Source: Phenylobacterium sp.
Lineage (GTDB): Bacteria > Pseudomonadota > Alphaproteobacteria > Caulobacterales > Caulobacteraceae
Direction of reading: 5' to 3'
Assembly: GCA_028290925.1 (NCBI GenBank)
Contig: JAQGIX010000253.1
Coordinates: 1-25,090 of the forward strand
DNA: 25,090 nucleotides
Shown here: one piece after another, positions 7,790 through 15,109 of the stretch
Position numbering within the stretch: position 1 is the first letter of the stretch
How the letters are laid out: every line of letters starts with the position of its first letter
Made by a program: the position numbers and the translations under genes
Notes under the pieces: generated by a model
What the model was told of the DNA's origin: nothing
Seen by the model: only the letters and a program-made list of their open reading frames with translations
Database searches by the model: none

Positions 7790-8290
7790 ATGAGCACGCC
7801 AGCGGTCTCCCCCTCCGGTTTCGACCTGTCCCCGCCTGACGCCGAGGAACGCAAGCGCCTCGAAGCCTCGCTCACCCGCGAGGAGGCCGAGGTGTTGCTG
7901 CACCACGGCACCGAGGCGCCCTTCTGCGGCGGCCTTTTGGATCAGAAGGACAACGGCGTCTACGGCTGCCGACTCTGCGGCCTGCCGCTGTTTCGGCACA
8001 AGACCAAGTTCGAGAGCGGCACGGGGTGGCCCTCTTTCTGGGCGCCCTTCGACGAGGCGCACGTGAAGGCGGTCAAGGACGCCTCCTGGGGCATGGTCCG
8101 CATCGAGACCCGCTGCGCCCGCTGCGACAGCCACCAGGGCCACCTCTTCCCCGACGGGCCGCCGCCCACGCGCCTGCGCTACTGCATCAACTCGGTGTCG
8201 CTGGAATTCACCCCGGACGGCGGCCACCTGCGCGATCCGCTGGGCCGCGGCGATGACGCCGCCCTGCAGGCCGTCGCCAACGCCGTCTAG
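7790..8290 (+). CDS. msrB: Peptide-methionine (R)-S-oxide reductase
   Basis: This 166-residue cytoplasmic enzyme reduces methionine-R-sulfoxide in proteins and so repairs oxidative damage. It carries two zinc-binding CxxC pairs (C60/C63 in GCRLCG and C109/C112 in RCARCDSHQGH) and the catalytic C132 in LRYCINSVSLEF. The position often occupied by the resolving cysteine (SGCGWPSF in many members) is threonine here (SGTGWPSF, T78), so recycling must use another cysteine or thioredoxin directly. ATG 7790 is preferred over an upstream in-frame TTG at 7781. Its stop overlaps the stop of the convergent channel-like gene in a shared CTAG. Confidence 0.93.
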   Translation: MSTPAVSPSGFDLSPPDAEERKRLEASLTREEAEVLLHHGTEAPFCGGLLDQKDNGVYGCRLCGLPLFRHKTKFESGTGWPSFWAPFDEAHVKAVKDASWGMVRIETRCARCDSHQGHLFPDGPPPTRLRYCINSVSLEFTPDGGHLRDPLGRGDDAALQAVANAV

Positions 8291-8781
8291 CCGACGCCGT
8301 CGCTGGGCCGCTTCGGCGGCTCGCGGGCGATGGCGCCCTCGGGCAGAGGATGGCTCGCCTCGGTGACCATCAGCCGGGTGAGGTTCTGGAAGAAGAAGGC
8401 CGTCGACCAGCCGACCAGCAGCAAGCCGTCGATCGATTCGATCGAGACGACGACACGCCAGCCGTCCCGGATATGCACGCCCGCCCAGCCGGCGGTCGAA
8501 TAGGCCCCCAGCGACAGGAAGAGCGCGTACTCCAGGCCGTCGGTGGCGCGGCCCGCCCAGTAGAGGATGGCGTAGCCCCAGATCTCCACCCCGTGGATGA
8601 CGAAGATCGCCAGCACCATGCCGAGCGGCACCAGGACGCGGTCCACCCGCACCGAGGTGGCGAAGCGCAGGATGTGGAGGCGGGTCAGCTGGATCAGCAG
8701 GCTGAGGCCCAGCAGGTGGACGAGCACCGTCGCCGACACCATGCCGGTCGAGATCAACAGTTCGCGCTGGAGGCCGTCCAC
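8287..8781 (-). CDS. Potassium-channel-like membrane protein with degenerate selectivity filter
   Basis: This 164-residue protein has hydrophobic segments at about 11-33, 48-76 and 112-134, with a pore-loop-like stretch between the last two. The pattern YALFLSLGAYSTAGWAG followed by GWRVVVSIESIDGLLLVGWSTAFFF matches bacterial Ion_trans_2 (two-TM potassium channel) proteins. The filter TVGYGD expected in that family aligns with TAGWAG at residues 96-101, so the key Tyr-Gly-Asp is lost. Selective potassium conduction is therefore doubtful; it may be a divergent channel or a sensor. The start is a GTG at 8781 without a strong ribosome site, ten bases after the stop of the upstream kinase gene, so the two are probably co-transcribed. 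Confidence 0.65.
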   Translation of the reverse strand: MDGLQRELLISTGMVSATVLVHLLGLSLLIQLTRLHILRFATSVRVDRVLVPLGMVLAIFVIHGVEIWGYAILYWAGRATDGLEYALFLSLGAYSTAGWAGVHIRDGWRVVVSIESIDGLLLVGWSTAFFFQNLTRLMVTEASHPLPEGAIAREPPKRPSDGVG

Positions 8782-8791
8782 AGCCGCAGTC

Positions 8792-9610
8792 TTAAGGGTT
8801 CAGGGCGGCGCGAGCCATGGCTGCGATGTCGAGGGCTGCGGTGGCGTCGAAGCCATCCTGCAGACACCAAACCGCGGCGATGGCCGCATGCACCAGCAGC
8901 CATTGCAGGAGCCGCTCCACCGGTAGTCGCGCAGCCTCGGCCACGATCCGCGCCTGGCGTTGCATCCGGCCGGGCGCGAGCGCCGTCTCGCCGTCCGGAT
9001 TGCACAGGATGTTGGCGTAGTCGTAGCCGCGCGGACCGCGAACGCCCTTCGGGTCGATGGCCAGCCAGCCGCGGTCGCCACCGTCGAGGACGTTGGCGTG
9101 GTGCAGGTCGCCATGCAGCACGCAGGGCTCCTCGTCAGCCGCGAGTAGGCGCTCGAGCGTGGCCTGCGCGTCGCAGAGCAGCCCGCCCTGCGCGTCGGCC
9201 GCCGGCTTGAGCGCGCTGAGCCAGGCGCCGAGCGGCAGGAGGTTGGCGGGCGATTCGGGCCTTGGCGCATGCAGCCGGTCGGCCACCGTGCAGAGGATGC
9301 GGCTCGCTTCGTCGTCCTCGCCCGAGCGCGCCATGTCGGCCAGCGAGCGCCGGCCCCCCAGCCGTTCCAGCAGCAGCGCCTCGGGGTCATGCGCCAGGAC
9401 CTTCGCCGCGCCGTCGCCGGCCCACCAGGCCATGGTCTCGGCTCCGCGGCGATCCTCCGGATGTTTGGAGAGCTTCAGCATGGCGGCGGCCCCACCCTGC
9501 CGCACCGGCAGCAGCCAGTTGCCGGCATATGGCGTCTGGAACGGCTCGCCGTCCGGCTGCAGCTCCCAGCGGGCGAGCCATGGCGCGAAAGTTGTGGATG
9601 CCTCGCCCAT
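8792..9610 (-). CDS. Aminoglycoside/hydroxyurea kinase family protein, APH(6)-like
   Basis: This protein of about 272 residues belongs to the family that includes streptomycin 6-kinases (PF04655 type). The kinase core is visible: a lysine in AAAMLKLS, LLLERLGGRRSL, the catalytic loop VLHGDLHHANVL, and the metal site WLAIDPKGVRGPRGYD. Family members phosphorylate streptomycin, but chromosomal homologues in environmental alphaproteobacteria often have unknown small-molecule substrates. Resistance should not be assumed. ATG 9610 is used; an in-frame TTG at 9628 would add six residues. It lies directly upstream of the channel-like gene and is divergent from the dioxygenase gene at 9685. Confidence 0.8.
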   Translation of the reverse strand: MGEASTTFAPWLARWELQPDGEPFQTPYAGNWLLPVRQGGAAAMLKLSKHPEDRRGAETMAWWAGDGAAKVLAHDPEALLLERLGGRRSLADMARSGEDDEASRILCTVADRLHAPRPESPANLLPLGAWLSALKPAADAQGGLLCDAQATLERLLAADEEPCVLHGDLHHANVLDGGDRGWLAIDPKGVRGPRGYDYANILCNPDGETALAPGRMQRQARIVAEAARLPVERLLQWLLVHAAIAAVWCLQDGFDATAALDIAAMARAALNP

Positions 9611-9684
9611 GCGACGATCCGCCCCCAAAGCGTGGCCGGCATTGCGGCGTTAGCCTCCGGCTCGCGTCAAGCCGGAAATCGTCC

Positions 9685-10482
9685 ATGCCGCTCACCCCCG
9701 CCCAAGCCCGCGCCCACGCAGACGAGGTGCGCGAGACCAGCGTCACCGTGCTGAAGGGCCTGATCCCCATCGAGACGATCGACACCTGGAACGCCGCCTT
9801 CGGGCCGTTGCTGGCCGGCTCGGTGCGCCGCGAGGGCGACAACCCCAACCGCGGGCCGCATCGCTACTACGTCACCCTGCCCTTCCACGGCCTGTGGGCC
9901 GATCCGGCGATCATGGACAACGACGCGATCATGGCGGTGGTGGAAGAGCTGGTGGGCGCCGACGGGGTCATGTGCCAGCTGGCCAGCGACACGCCGCTGA
10001 TGGGCTCCGAGCACCAGGAGCTGCACCGCGACACCCAGCTGCTGTTCCCGGAGAGCGGCGTGGAGACCCCGCCCTACCAGCTGGCGGTCAACTTCCCGCT
10101 GATCGACGTCACCGACGACACCGGGCCGATGGAATATGCGCCGGGCACCCACATGCTCTCCAAGGAAGAAGGCATGCGGCGGATCGCGGGAGGCGAAACG
10201 CCCCTGGTGCGGGCCTACATGGCCCGTGGCGACGTGATGATCCGCGACGTGCGCCACATCCACCGAGGCACGCCGAACCGCTCCCTGACGCCGCGGCCGA
10301 TGGTGGTGGCGGGCTATTCCCGCCGTTGGCTGAACCGGCCGGAAGTCAACATCCGCGTGCCGGCCGACGTGCTGGTCGCCCTGCCGGAGCGAGCGCGGCG
10401 CTGGCTGCGCCACAACCCGGTGTTCGAGACCCGCGCCGACGCCGACCGCGCGGAGGAGAGCTACCGGGCGTTCGCGTACTAG
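9685..10482 (+). CDS. Phytanoyl-CoA dioxygenase (PhyH) family protein
   Basis: This 265-residue protein is an Fe(II)/2-oxoglutarate-dependent oxygenase of the PhyH family. The metal triad candidates are H114 and D116 in ELHRDTQ and H193 in RHIHRGTPN, with R204 in TPRPMVVAGY as the likely 2-oxoglutarate anchor. DTGPMEYAPGTH is the typical central motif. ATG 9685 has GGAA seven bases upstream; the frame is open further upstream, but that part runs antisense to the kinase gene and is a shadow. The substrate is unknown; family members hydroxylate acyl-CoAs, amino acids or natural products. A strong palindrome follows the stop. Confidence 0.85.
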   Translation: MPLTPAQARAHADEVRETSVTVLKGLIPIETIDTWNAAFGPLLAGSVRREGDNPNRGPHRYYVTLPFHGLWADPAIMDNDAIMAVVEELVGADGVMCQLASDTPLMGSEHQELHRDTQLLFPESGVETPPYQLAVNFPLIDVTDDTGPMEYAPGTHMLSKEEGMRRIAGGETPLVRAYMARGDVMIRDVRHIHRGTPNRSLTPRPMVVAGYSRRWLNRPEVNIRVPADVLVALPERARRWLRHNPVFETRADADRAEESYRAFAY

Positions 10483-10493
10483 CGGGAAAGGTC

Positions 10494-10524
10494 CTCCCCC
10501 TGCGCGCAGCGCGCGCAGGGGGAG
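10494..10524. terminator. Perfect hairpin between convergent genes
   Basis: The arms at 10494-10506 (CTCCCCCTGCGCG) and 10512-10524 are perfect 13-base complements around the five-base loop CAGCG. The hairpin sits 11 bases after the dioxygenase stop and 10 bases after the BON gene stop on the other strand, so it could end transcription from both sides. There is no T-run, so it could instead be a dispersed palindromic element or an RNA-stabilising hairpin. Confidence 0.6.
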
Positions 10525-10534
10525 CATCTGGAGA

Positions 10535-11680
10535 TCAGCGCGACTTGCCGGTGTCCGTACCGGTCGAGCCGTTCTTGTCCTTGGCGCCGGCGTCGACGCC
10601 GGAGCCGGGGATGCGGTCGCCAGCGCCCGTCTCGCCGCGCATCTGGTGCTCGAGGACGCTGTCGCCATAGCCGCTGGCCGGCCGGGTCAGCGGGTTGCCG
10701 CGATCGACGCGCAGGTTGTTCTGCACGTGGTTCACGCCGGAGATGTCCTCGATCACCCGCTCGGCGCGGTGCTTGGCCTCGCGGCTGTTCACCGTGCCGG
10801 AGAGCGTCACCTCGCCGCCGGAGACCGAGATCGAGATGTTGGTGGCGTCGAGCCAGGCATCGTCGGTCAGGCGCTCATGGGCTTCGTCGTTGATCCGCTC
10901 GTCGGCCCGCTTGTAGCCCTTGGGGCCCATGCCGCGGAAATCGCGACCCTCGCCGCGCCGCTCGCTCTCGCCGCCGCCGAACCAGGAAGCGACCCGCTCG
11001 CCGGCCCGGCGCATGAGGTCGCCCGCCTCGTGACCGCCGCGCTCCCACCGCTCGCCACGATCATGATCGGGCCGCCGGCCGCGGGACAGGTCGCCCGCCC
11101 CGAACAGGCTGTTCTCATAGTCCTCGCTGAAGTGGCCGCGGCGGTGATCGGCCTGGCGGTCGCGCTCGGCGTCGTAGCCGCGCGGCACCTCGCCGTACTC
11201 CACGCCGCCCTGGCCATATTCCTGGCGGTAGAGGCGCTCGCGCCCGGCGTCGCCGTAGTAGCGGCCGCCCTGGCCGGACCTGCCTTGACCCTGGCCTTGA
11301 CCCTGGCCGTGGCTCTGCTGATAGCGCTCGGCGCGGCCTTCGGCTTCGTACTCGCCCTGCCGCATGGCCGGGCTGACGCCGCGGTAGTCGCGGTCCTGCC
11401 AGTTGCCGGCGCCCTGACTTCCGCCGCGACCGCCGGCGTAGCCTTCGCCGCCCTCGCCGCCGTAGCTCATACCGGTCTCGCGCTCGCCGAACACCCGGTC
11501 GCGATCGGGGCCGGAGCGCCGCGCGGCGAAGGAGGTTTCATAATCCTCGACCGACCCGCCGAAGCTGCGGTCCTCACCGCCCTGGAAGCGACGCGGGTCG
11601 CCACGGCCCATGTCTTCCGAGCTGCGCCGATCGCGCTCCCGCCAGCGGCGATCGCGTTCGTCCATCCATCTGTCGGCCAT
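10535..11680 (-). CDS. BON-domain protein with long Gly/Arg/Asp-rich N-terminal region
   Basis: This 381-residue protein has a BON domain at about 258-325 (KRADERINDEAHERLTDDAW, then ISVSGGEVTLSGTVNSR and ISGVNHVQNNLRV), preceded by a conserved-looking AGERVASWFGGGESERR module (226-242) and GMGPKGYK. Residues 1-225 are low complexity, rich in Gly, Arg, Asp, Gln and Tyr, with a QGQGQGQG run (encoded by two exact 12-base repeats at 11283-11306). A twice-used motif appears as VEDYETSFA at 44-52 and SEDYENSLFG at 185-194. BON domains often bind membranes or phospholipids and are common in stress-induced proteins, but this one has no signal peptide or membrane segment. GGAGG lies eight bases before the ATG, and a candidate stress promoter is upstream. 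The specific function is unknown. Confidence 0.8.
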   Translation of the reverse strand: MADRWMDERDRRWRERDRRSSEDMGRGDPRRFQGGEDRSFGGSVEDYETSFAARRSGPDRDRVFGERETGMSYGGEGGEGYAGGRGGSQGAGNWQDRDYRGVSPAMRQGEYEAEGRAERYQQSHGQGQGQGQGRSGQGGRYYGDAGRERLYRQEYGQGGVEYGEVPRGYDAERDRQADHRRGHFSEDYENSLFGAGDLSRGRRPDHDRGERWERGGHEAGDLMRRAGERVASWFGGGESERRGEGRDFRGMGPKGYKRADERINDEAHERLTDDAWLDATNISISVSGGEVTLSGTVNSREAKHRAERVIEDISGVNHVQNNLRVDRGNPLTRPASGYGDSVLEHQMRGETGAGDRIPGSGVDAGAKDKNGSTGTDTGKSR

Positions 11681-11736
11681 GTGGCTAACCTCCGTCGTTC
11701 TGCTTGGGCTTCGGGCGCAGCACGCCCTAGCGGCAC

Positions 11737-11762
11737 AACACGGGGGGTTGGACGGGGGTTCC
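11737..11762 (-). promoter_or_regulatory. Candidate EcfG (general stress sigma) promoter for the BON gene
   Basis: On the minus strand GGAAC (plus 11758-11762) is followed after 17 bases by TGTT (plus 11737-11740). The alphaproteobacterial EcfG/SigT consensus is GGAAC-N16/17-CGTT, so this is a full -35 match and a three-of-four -10 match. The site lies in the short gap after the pccB stop, and transcription would begin about 50 bases before the BON gene ATG. A stress-response gene downstream fits. It is a single visual match. Confidence 0.45.
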
Positions 11763-11768
11763 GGGAAC

Positions 11769-13295
11769 CTACAGCGGAATGTTGTCGTGCTTCTTCCAGG
11801 GATTGGTCAGCTGCTTGCCCTGCAGGTTCTTCAGCGCCTTGACGATGCGCCGGCGCGTGCCGTGCGGCATGATCACGTCGTCGATGTAGCCGCGGGCGGC
11901 GGCGACAAAGGGGTTGGCGAAGCGGGCCTTGTACTCGGCCTCGGCCTCGACGAGCTGCTCGGGCGACTGGTTGCGGAAGATGATCTCCACCGCGCCCTTT
12001 GAGCCCATCACCGCGATCTCGGCGGTCGGCCAGGCGTAGTTGACGTCGCCGCGGATGTGCTTGGAGCTCATCACGTCGTAGGCGCCGCCATAGGCCTTGC
12101 GGGTGATCAGCGTGATCTTCGGCACGGTGGCCTCGGCGAAGGCGAACAAGAGCTTGGCGCCATGGCTGATCAGGCCACCCTGCTCCTGCTTGGTGCCGGG
12201 CATGAAGCCGGGCACGTCGACGAAGGTGATCAGCGGGATCTCGAAGGCGTCGCAGAAGCGCACGAAGCGGGCCGCCTTGCGCGAGGCGTCGATGTCCAGC
12301 ACCCCGGCCAGCACCTGCGGCTGATTGGCGACCACGCCGACCGGCATGCCGTCGAGGCGGCCGAATCCGATGATGATGTTCTTGGCGTAATCCGGTGAAA
12401 TCTCGAAGAAATCGGCTTCGTCCACGACCTTGAAGATCAGCTCCTTCATATCGTAGGGCTTGTTGGGATTGGCCGGGATCAGGGTGTCGAGCGACGGCTC
12501 GTCGCGATAGGGCTCATCGAAGCTCTCGCGCACCGGCGGCTTCTCGCGGTTGGAGAGCGGCAGGAAGTCGATCAGCCGGCGGACCTGGGTCAGGGCCTCG
12601 AGGTCGTTGTCGAAGGCCCCGTCGGCGACACCGGACTTCAGCGCATGGACACGGTAGCCGCCGAGGTCCTCGTGGGTGACGTCCTCGTGGGTGACCGTCT
12701 TCACCACCTCGGGGCCGGTCACGTACATGTAGCTGGTGTCCTTCACCATGAAGATGAAGTCGGTGATCGCCGGGGAATAGACGTCGCCGCCGGCGCAGGG
12801 GCCCATGATCACGCTGATCTGCGGGATGACCCCGGAGGCCAAGGTGTTCTCGAGGAAGATGTCGGCGTAGCCTGCCAGGCCGTCGACGCCCTCCTGGATG
12901 CGCGCCCCGCCGGCGTCGAACAGGCCGATGATGGGGGCGCCCACCTTCATCGCCTGGCGCTGCACCTTGACGATCTTCTGGGCGTGGGCGTTGGACAGCG
13001 AGCCGCCGAACACCGTGAAGTCCTTGGAAAAGACGAACACCACCCGGCCGTTGATCCGGCCCCAGCCGGTGACCACGCCGTCGCCCGGCACCCGCTGGTC
13101 GGCCATGCCGAAGTCGGTGGCGCGGTGCTCGACGAACATGTCGAACTCCTCGAAGGAGCCTTCGTCGAGCAGCAGGTCGAGGCGTTCGCGGGCGGTGAGC
13201 TTGCCCTTGGCGTGCTGGGCGGCGATCCGCCGCTCGCCGCCGCCCTGGCGCGCGGTTTCGCGCCGCCTTTCGAGCTCTTCCAGGATGTCCTTCAC
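11769..13295 (-). CDS. pccB: Propionyl-CoA carboxylase beta subunit (carboxyltransferase)
   Basis: This 508-residue subunit transfers carboxyl from biotin to propionyl-CoA. It has the two crotonase-like halves of the family: the N-half with AQHAKGKLTARERLDLLLD, FSKDFTVFGGSLS, FDAGGARIQEGVD and MGPCAGGDVYSPAITDF, and the C-half with NPNKPYDMKELI, DIDASRKAARFVRFCDAF, DVPGFMPGT and ITRKAYGGAYDVM. The close match to PccB proteins across these motifs supports propionyl specificity. GTG 13295 is preferred over an in-frame GTG at 13310: AAGGGG lies about six bases upstream and the product then starts MKDILEELERRRE, as in homologues. One local difference is GGYRVHALKSGVADGAF, where homologues usually have GGAxTHxxKS. 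Its partner pccA is about 4 kb downstream on the same strand. Confidence 0.92.
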   Translation of the reverse strand: MKDILEELERRRETARQGGGERRIAAQHAKGKLTARERLDLLLDEGSFEEFDMFVEHRATDFGMADQRVPGDGVVTGWGRINGRVVFVFSKDFTVFGGSLSNAHAQKIVKVQRQAMKVGAPIIGLFDAGGARIQEGVDGLAGYADIFLENTLASGVIPQISVIMGPCAGGDVYSPAITDFIFMVKDTSYMYVTGPEVVKTVTHEDVTHEDLGGYRVHALKSGVADGAFDNDLEALTQVRRLIDFLPLSNREKPPVRESFDEPYRDEPSLDTLIPANPNKPYDMKELIFKVVDEADFFEISPDYAKNIIIGFGRLDGMPVGVVANQPQVLAGVLDIDASRKAARFVRFCDAFEIPLITFVDVPGFMPGTKQEQGGLISHGAKLLFAFAEATVPKITLITRKAYGGAYDVMSSKHIRGDVNYAWPTAEIAVMGSKGAVEIIFRNQSPEQLVEAEAEYKARFANPFVAAARGYIDDVIMPHGTRRRIVKALKNLQGKQLTNPWKKHDNIPL

Positions 13296-13374
13296 GCAGC
13301 GCCCCTTCACGGATCCGTCGCCGAAGGGGTAGTCGCGCCGCTAACCGCGCGCAAGGTCACGCCGCGGCATGGGA

Positions 13375-14184
13375 TCAGGCGTAGAGGCCGCGGCGGCTCC
13401 AGGTCGCATTCGAGCCCGCCGCCTGGAACGCGGCCATGTCGGCCTGGACGGACTGCAGGATGGTCATGGCGACCTGGCCCTGGATGACGGTCCGCTGCGC
13501 CTGAGAGGCCGCGGCGGCCGCGGCGAAGGCGCTGCGGCCCCGTTCCGAGGCGGCTTCGTCGGCGAGCTGGCGCGCCACCAGGGCGGCGGCCTTGGCCGGC
13601 AGGGCCGAATCGAGCGGCGGCGGCCGCCGGACCGGCGGCTGGACCAATGGCGGCTGCACGACCGGCGGTTTGACCACTGGCGGCTGCACGACGGGCGGCT
13701 GCACGATGGGCGGTTGCACGACGGGCGGCGGGTCGATGACCGGCGGCTTGTGGCCATGGTCATCATCCTCGCCGTGGGTCGGTTGCGGATCGACGTGCGG
13801 AGGGGTGACGGGCGGAAGGGTGACGGGCGGAAGGGTGACGGGCGGCAGGACCACCGGCGGATTGTGGCCGTGTTGGTCGTCTTCGCCGTGCGTGGGTTGC
13901 GGGTCGACGGCCGGCTTGGCGGCCTTGTCGGAGGCGTCCTGAGCCTTGGGGTCCGCCTTGGGCGCGACCTTCTCCACCTCGGACTGGGCCTGGATCAGCA
14001 CCGCCAGGGCGCTGGAGGCCACCGGCTGGACCTGCGGCGCGGGGATCTTGGCAGGCGGCGCCGGCGGCGTCGGCGTCGAAACAACCCGTTGGGCGTCGTC
14101 AGTCTGGGCGGCCACGGGCGTAGCGGCGCGTACCGTCGTGGGACGCTCGGTGGTCTGGATGCTGAGAGCGGTGATCTTGCTCAT
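13375..14184 (-). CDS. Proline-rich repetitive protein with His-Asp motifs, function unknown
   Basis: I do not recognise a named family. The 269-residue product has an N-terminal Thr/Ala/Pro-rich segment (1-60) and a short Ala/Lys region with likely helix (58-90). A proline region follows at 91-190, where PPV(V/I)QPP and LPPVT pentapeptides repeat. The C-terminus is an Ala-rich helical domain (about 193-269, KAAALVARQLADEAASERG to QADMAAFQAAG). The segment VDPQPTHGEDDxHGH occurs twice, at 93-107 and 131-145, and could bind metal. No signal peptide or membrane segment is seen. ATG 14184 is chosen because GGAGG lies five bases upstream; a longer frame to 14226 lacks this. The polyproline part suggests an extended spacer or scaffold. 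Confidence 0.7.
   Translation of the reverse strand: MSKITALSIQTTERPTTVRAATPVAAQTDDAQRVVSTPTPPAPPAKIPAPQVQPVASSALAVLIQAQSEVEKVAPKADPKAQDASDKAAKPAVDPQPTHGEDDQHGHNPPVVLPPVTLPPVTLPPVTPPHVDPQPTHGEDDDHGHKPPVIDPPPVVQPPIVQPPVVQPPVVKPPVVQPPLVQPPVRRPPPLDSALPAKAAALVARQLADEAASERGRSAFAAAAAASQAQRTVIQGQVAMTILQSVQADMAAFQAAGSNATWSRRGLYA
13634..13738 (-). repeat. 15-base tandem repeat, seven units
   Basis: Seven adjacent 15-base units begin GGCGG(C/T)T or GGCGGCG on the plus strand (for example GGCGGCTGCACGACG at 13679) and encode PPVVQ-like pentapeptides in the proline-rich protein. Units differ at a few positions, so the array is not a recent perfect expansion. It is coding and in frame. Confidence 0.85.
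13805..13849 (-). repeat. 15-base tandem repeat, three units
   Basis: Three units of GTGACGGGCGGAAGG (the third with one change, C for A) encode the LPPVT pentapeptides of the proline-rich protein. Near identity suggests recent slippage, and copy number may vary between strains. Confidence 0.85.
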
Positions 14185-14295
14185 GCCGGCCTCCGTTCCG
14201 TTTCGGCACGATCGCCGAAACTTCACGGGGCAAGGCGCAAACCGCGGGCCAGACCCGGTTTGGGGCCGCGTTTTCGGGCGCGTTCCGGCGCCGCC

Positions 14296-15027
14296 TCAGG
14301 GTTGAGCGACCCCCCGGAACCAGCGCTCCAGCATCAGGGCCTCGGTGCGCAGGCGCGTCACGCGCTCGGCGGCCTCCTCGTCGACGCCCCACTGCTCCTC
14401 CTGCCAGGCCTCGTCGAGGCGGGAGAGCTCAAACGCCTGCTCGCCGGTGAGCCAGCCGCGCTGCAGGGCGAGGCTAAGGATCGCCGAGCCGAACAGGGCC
14501 GCGCCGAAGGCCAGGCCGGCGAGGCCGAAGTTGTCCTGCGCCAGGGCGATCTCGCGGATCTGTTGCAGGGTGGCCTCCGGCTGGGCCTGGTGGACCACGC
14601 CCGCGGCGCGGATGAAGGCGAGCTTGGCCTCCGCCTCGATGCGCTCCAGTACCGGGGCCCAGTGCTGTTGCTGGCGGTGGACCAGCGCCTGGGGCGCCTC
14701 GGCCCAGTAGCAGAGCAGGTCGGAGGCGGCGTAGCCGGCCACCACCTCGGCCGTTTCGGCCCGCGCCGACGGGATGGATTCGATGGCGGTGTTGGCGAGC
14801 CGGGTGGCGTGCATCTGGGCGACTTCCAGCACCTCGCCCTGGGCGGCCCATTCCTCCGCCACCTGATCGGCGAGCAGCCTGGTCGGCAGGACCAGGCGGC
14901 CGCCGTGCGGCGTGCGCACGGAGCGGCCGTCCAAATGGATAGCGAAGCCGCCGTGCTCCGGCGCCACCTCTACCGCCTTGTAGAAGCGGCGGGGCTTTTC
15001 GATAGGCTCGCGGTATCCTTTGCCCAC
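14296..15027 (-). CDS. ATP12 family F1-ATPase assembly chaperone
   Basis: This 243-residue protein matches the ATP12 family, which in mitochondria binds the F1 alpha subunit during ATP synthase assembly; alphaproteobacteria carry homologues. Typical segments are KPRRFYKAVEVA, HLDGRSVRTPHGGRLVLPT, VAEEWAAQGE, TRLANTAIESI, ASDLLCYWAEAP and DNFGLAGLAFGAAL. GTG 15027 has GGAG six bases upstream and gives MGKGYREPIEKPRRFYK; a GTG at 15045 is an alternative with no ribosome site. The frame is open far upstream, but that part is antisense to the next gene. No ATP synthase genes are nearby, so its client is inferred from the family. Confidence 0.85.
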   Translation of the reverse strand: MGKGYREPIEKPRRFYKAVEVAPEHGGFAIHLDGRSVRTPHGGRLVLPTRLLADQVAEEWAAQGEVLEVAQMHATRLANTAIESIPSARAETAEVVAGYAASDLLCYWAEAPQALVHRQQQHWAPVLERIEAEAKLAFIRAAGVVHQAQPEATLQQIREIALAQDNFGLAGLAFGAALFGSAILSLALQRGWLTGEQAFELSRLDEAWQEEQWGVDEEAAERVTRLRTEALMLERWFRGVAQP

Positions 15028-15109
15028 CTGGGTCTCCGACGCCACGACGGATCGGCCGCGGCTGCGCGTGGAATGGCCATGAAGACGCGCCGTTGCAAGG
15101 ATCAGCTCC

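Noticed and set aside
9262..9684. N-terminal extension of the PhyH-family frame
   Set aside because: It is antisense to the APH(6)-like gene and lacks conserved sequence; ATG 9685 has its own ribosome site.
10646..11842. Hydrophobic 398-codon plus-strand frame that looks like a membrane protein
   Set aside because: It is the complement of the BON gene's charged codons; alanine/valine/leucine runs are a reading-frame artefact.
13634..13849. Possible CRISPR-like array
   Set aside because: Repeats are 15 bases, directly adjacent, without spacers, and in frame inside a coding sequence.
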